Positions 6,949-8,503 of a stretch of DNA of 8,503 nucleotides are shown one piece after another. The position numbers and the translations under genes were made by a program. Under the pieces are notes generated by a model that searched no databases, was not told the DNA's origin, and was given only the letters and a program-made list of their open reading frames with translations. The first letter of the stretch is position 1, and the number at the start of each line of letters is the position of its first letter. The stretch lies in contig DALTVZ010000139.1 in NCBI GenBank assembly GCA_029987315.1, positions 1 through 8,503 on the forward strand, written 5' to 3'. Origin of the DNA: Methanocorpusculum sp. GTDB taxonomy: Archaea > Halobacteriota > Methanomicrobia > Methanomicrobiales > Methanocorpusculaceae.

Positions 6949-8503
6949 TTATAATTCTGCACGGATGAACGACTCGGCCTTGAGAAGTGCCTTGTCGACA
7001 GCAGATGGGTCCACTCCTGCTCCTTGAGCAAGATTTTCCTTTCCTCCACCTTTTCCGCCAAGTTCAGCACAAACTTCGCCAACTAGTTTTCCGGCATGGA
7101 TTTTTGTATTTCCGGATGATGCAACAACACCAAGACCATCTGAAGTCGTGATCAAAACTGCAACACCGCCCCGTTCAGCGATTTTTCCTGCGACCGTGAC
7201 AAGTTCCTTTCTGGAAACATCGATCTGTTTGATGACGACCTCGATTCCACCGATATCCATCCCTTCAATTTTTGAAAGTTCAAGTTCTGCGATTTTTGCT
7301 CTGAGTTTCTCGATCTCTTTTCGCTGATCTTTCCACTCGGTGAAGAACCGATCGACCGATCCTGGGAGATTTTCCGTCTGCACTGACAAGGTATCTGCGG
7401 ATGTATTCAACAGGCACTGGATATGCTGCATCGCGTCAAGAGCTGCAAATCCAGCCGCAAACTCGATACGCTCGACCCCATCCTGGATATGTTCCAGTTT
7501 CAGGAGTTTGATCGGTCCGATCTCTCCTGTACACTGACAGTGTGTTCCGGCACATGCCTGGACCTCTGCCCCCATCTGGACAACGCGAATGTCCTTTCCC
7601 GGCGGCACGCCTCCCTGATAGAGAGCAAATCCAAACTTTTGCTCAGCCTTCACTCTGTTCTCGATCTTGATCATCGTCGGGAGATTTTCCATAACCAGAC
7701 GGTTCGCGATCGTCTCCATCTGTTTCAGCTCCTCGGGTGTGATGTGAGTATAATGCCGAATATCCAATCGTGCAACATCGGTTGAAAGCTGTGATCCCGC
7801 CTGATGAACATGTGGGCCAAGCACCTCCTTTGCTGCACGAAGGATCATATGGGTCGCTGAGTGGTGACGCATAAGTGCCCATCTTCGATCCTCATCCAGA
7901 ACACCTTTCACTCTGTCTCCGCGTTTTAGTGTGTTCTCCCGAACTTTATGGAGGACCACATTCTCTGATTTTACGACCTCGTCAACACGGACCATCGTCG
8001 ACTTCGTTACAAGCATGCCTGTATCAGATGGCTGCCCCCCTCCTTCTGGGTAGAACAAGGTAGCATCAAGCACGACATAATTGTCGAGGATATCCAGAAC
8101 CGTTGCATCAAACTCCATATCGGCGGGACGTTCATAGAAACTCATACGCGTTTCCGGAATTTTTGATATACGTTCTGCGTATTTATCGAGGGGAGAGATC
8201 GGCTTTTGCGTCTCATTTTCTGAGTGCATATCAGCGATCTGCGAATCGAAATCATCAGGGATCTCGAACTCGGCTCCTGTATCTTTCAGGATCTTGCCCA
8301 TCAGATCCACAGGTATTCCGTGTGAGTCGTAGAGTGTGATCAGTTCGGTGAGCGGCACTGGTTCGTTCTTCTTGACATACGACTGTCCAACACGCTGAAC
8401 AGTTCTGGTCCCGCGTTCGATGGTCGTATCATACTTCTCGACCTCACGACTGATGATGTGTCTAACGATATCCTCATCCTGCTCAAAGTTGGCAAGACCG
8501 ACC
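6949..8503 (-). CDS. alaS: Alanyl-tRNA synthetase, archaeal type, N-terminal half off the right edge
   Basis: The visible 517 residues are the C-terminal part of AlaRS, which charges tRNA(Ala) and clears mischarged Ser- and Gly-tRNA(Ala). From the right: the end of the tRNA-recognition region (YDSHGIPVDLM near 8320, preceded by an open frame to the edge); the beta-barrel before editing with FYPEGGGQPSDTG (about 8020-8060); the editing site HHSATH (His codons at 7861-7863 and 7849-7851); and CAGTHC (7537-7554), whose Cys and His complete the metal site. Then come a coiled helical linker (KEIEKLRAKIAELE) and the C-terminal DHHA1-like domain with the glycine-rich GGKGGGKENLAQG near 7023-7062. 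All editing residues are present. Archaeal AlaRS is about 900 residues, so some 390 are missing here. The in-frame GTG at 8358 is internal, since coding with family-like sequence continues upstream of it. It ends with TAA at 6951-6949. Confidence 0.96.
   Translation of the reverse strand, partial: VGLANFEQDEDIVRHIISREVEKYDTTIERGTRTVQRVGQSYVKKNEPVPLTELITLYDSHGIPVDLMGKILKDTGAEFEIPDDFDSQIADMHSENETQKPISPLDKYAERISKIPETRMSFYERPADMEFDATVLDILDNYVVLDATLFYPEGGGQPSDTGMLVTKSTMVRVDEVVKSENVVLHKVRENTLKRGDRVKGVLDEDRRWALMRHHSATHMILRAAKEVLGPHVHQAGSQLSTDVARLDIRHYTHITPEELKQMETIANRLVMENLPTMIKIENRVKAEQKFGFALYQGGVPPGKDIRVVQMGAEVQACAGTHCQCTGEIGPIKLLKLEHIQDGVERIEFAAGFAALDAMQHIQCLLNTSADTLSVQTENLPGSVDRFFTEWKDQRKEIEKLRAKIAELELSKIEGMDIGGIEVVIKQIDVSRKELVTVAGKIAERGGVAVLITTSDGLGVVASSGNTKIHAGKLVGEVCAELGGKGGGKENLAQGAGVDPSAVDKALLKAESFIRAEL

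Noticed and set aside
8358..8358. GTG at 8358 as the start of a short AlaX-like editing protein
   Set aside because: The same frame stays open to the right edge with sequence typical of AlaRS, and the C-terminal part includes the DHHA1-like domain, so this is a cut full-length AlaRS.
1..8503. CRISPR arrays, tRNA genes, insertion sequences, prophage or att sites
   Set aside because: No regularly spaced repeats, cloverleaf-like segments, transposase motifs or flanking direct repeats were seen.

Overview
The window reads as chromosomal DNA from a methanogenic archaeon. MfnB, a methanofuran biosynthesis enzyme, points to a methanogen or close relative. ProRS, AlaRS and NusA are all of archaeal type, and several genes have a TATA-like box about 25-35 nt before the start codon with little or no leader. 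Base composition is moderate and the DNA is visibly rich in GATC. The order Methanomicrobiales is my best guess (Methanocorpusculum-like), but the genus is not established from the sequence. There are no tRNA or rRNA genes, insertion sequences, CRISPR arrays or prophage parts; the window is densely packed housekeeping DNA plus two less ordinary genes.

Layout. (1) 1-1533, minus strand: the N-terminal 511 residues of a large tandem ATPase of the 2-hydroxyacyl-CoA dehydratase activator (BadF/BadG/BcrA/BcrD, HgdC) family. It has two complete activator-type domains, each with its own pair of cluster-ligand cysteines, and runs off the left edge. (2) 1534-1662: a divergent promoter region. (3) 1663-6217, plus strand: a co-directional run of proS, archaeal nusA, hisE, mfnB and guaB, with gaps of 49 nt, a 4-nt overlap, 71 nt and 5 nt, closed by a hairpin/T-rich terminator that holds the guaB stop codon in its loop. 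(4) 6275-6877, minus strand: a membrane-anchored winged-helix regulator, convergent with guaB. (5) 6949-8503, minus strand: the C-terminal 517 residues of alanyl-tRNA synthetase, whose N-terminal half lies beyond the right edge.

How the genes fit together. The plus-strand run mixes translation (ProRS), transcription (NusA), histidine synthesis (HisE), C1 coenzyme synthesis (MfnB) and guanine nucleotide synthesis (GuaB). It looks like a growth-related housekeeping cluster rather than one pathway, and it may be split by an internal promoter before mfnB. The minus-strand activator-like ATPase and the membrane-bound regulator are the parts whose exact job cannot be read from sequence. I see no clear evidence of a wholly new system; the most interesting objects are the tandem activator and the one-component membrane regulator.
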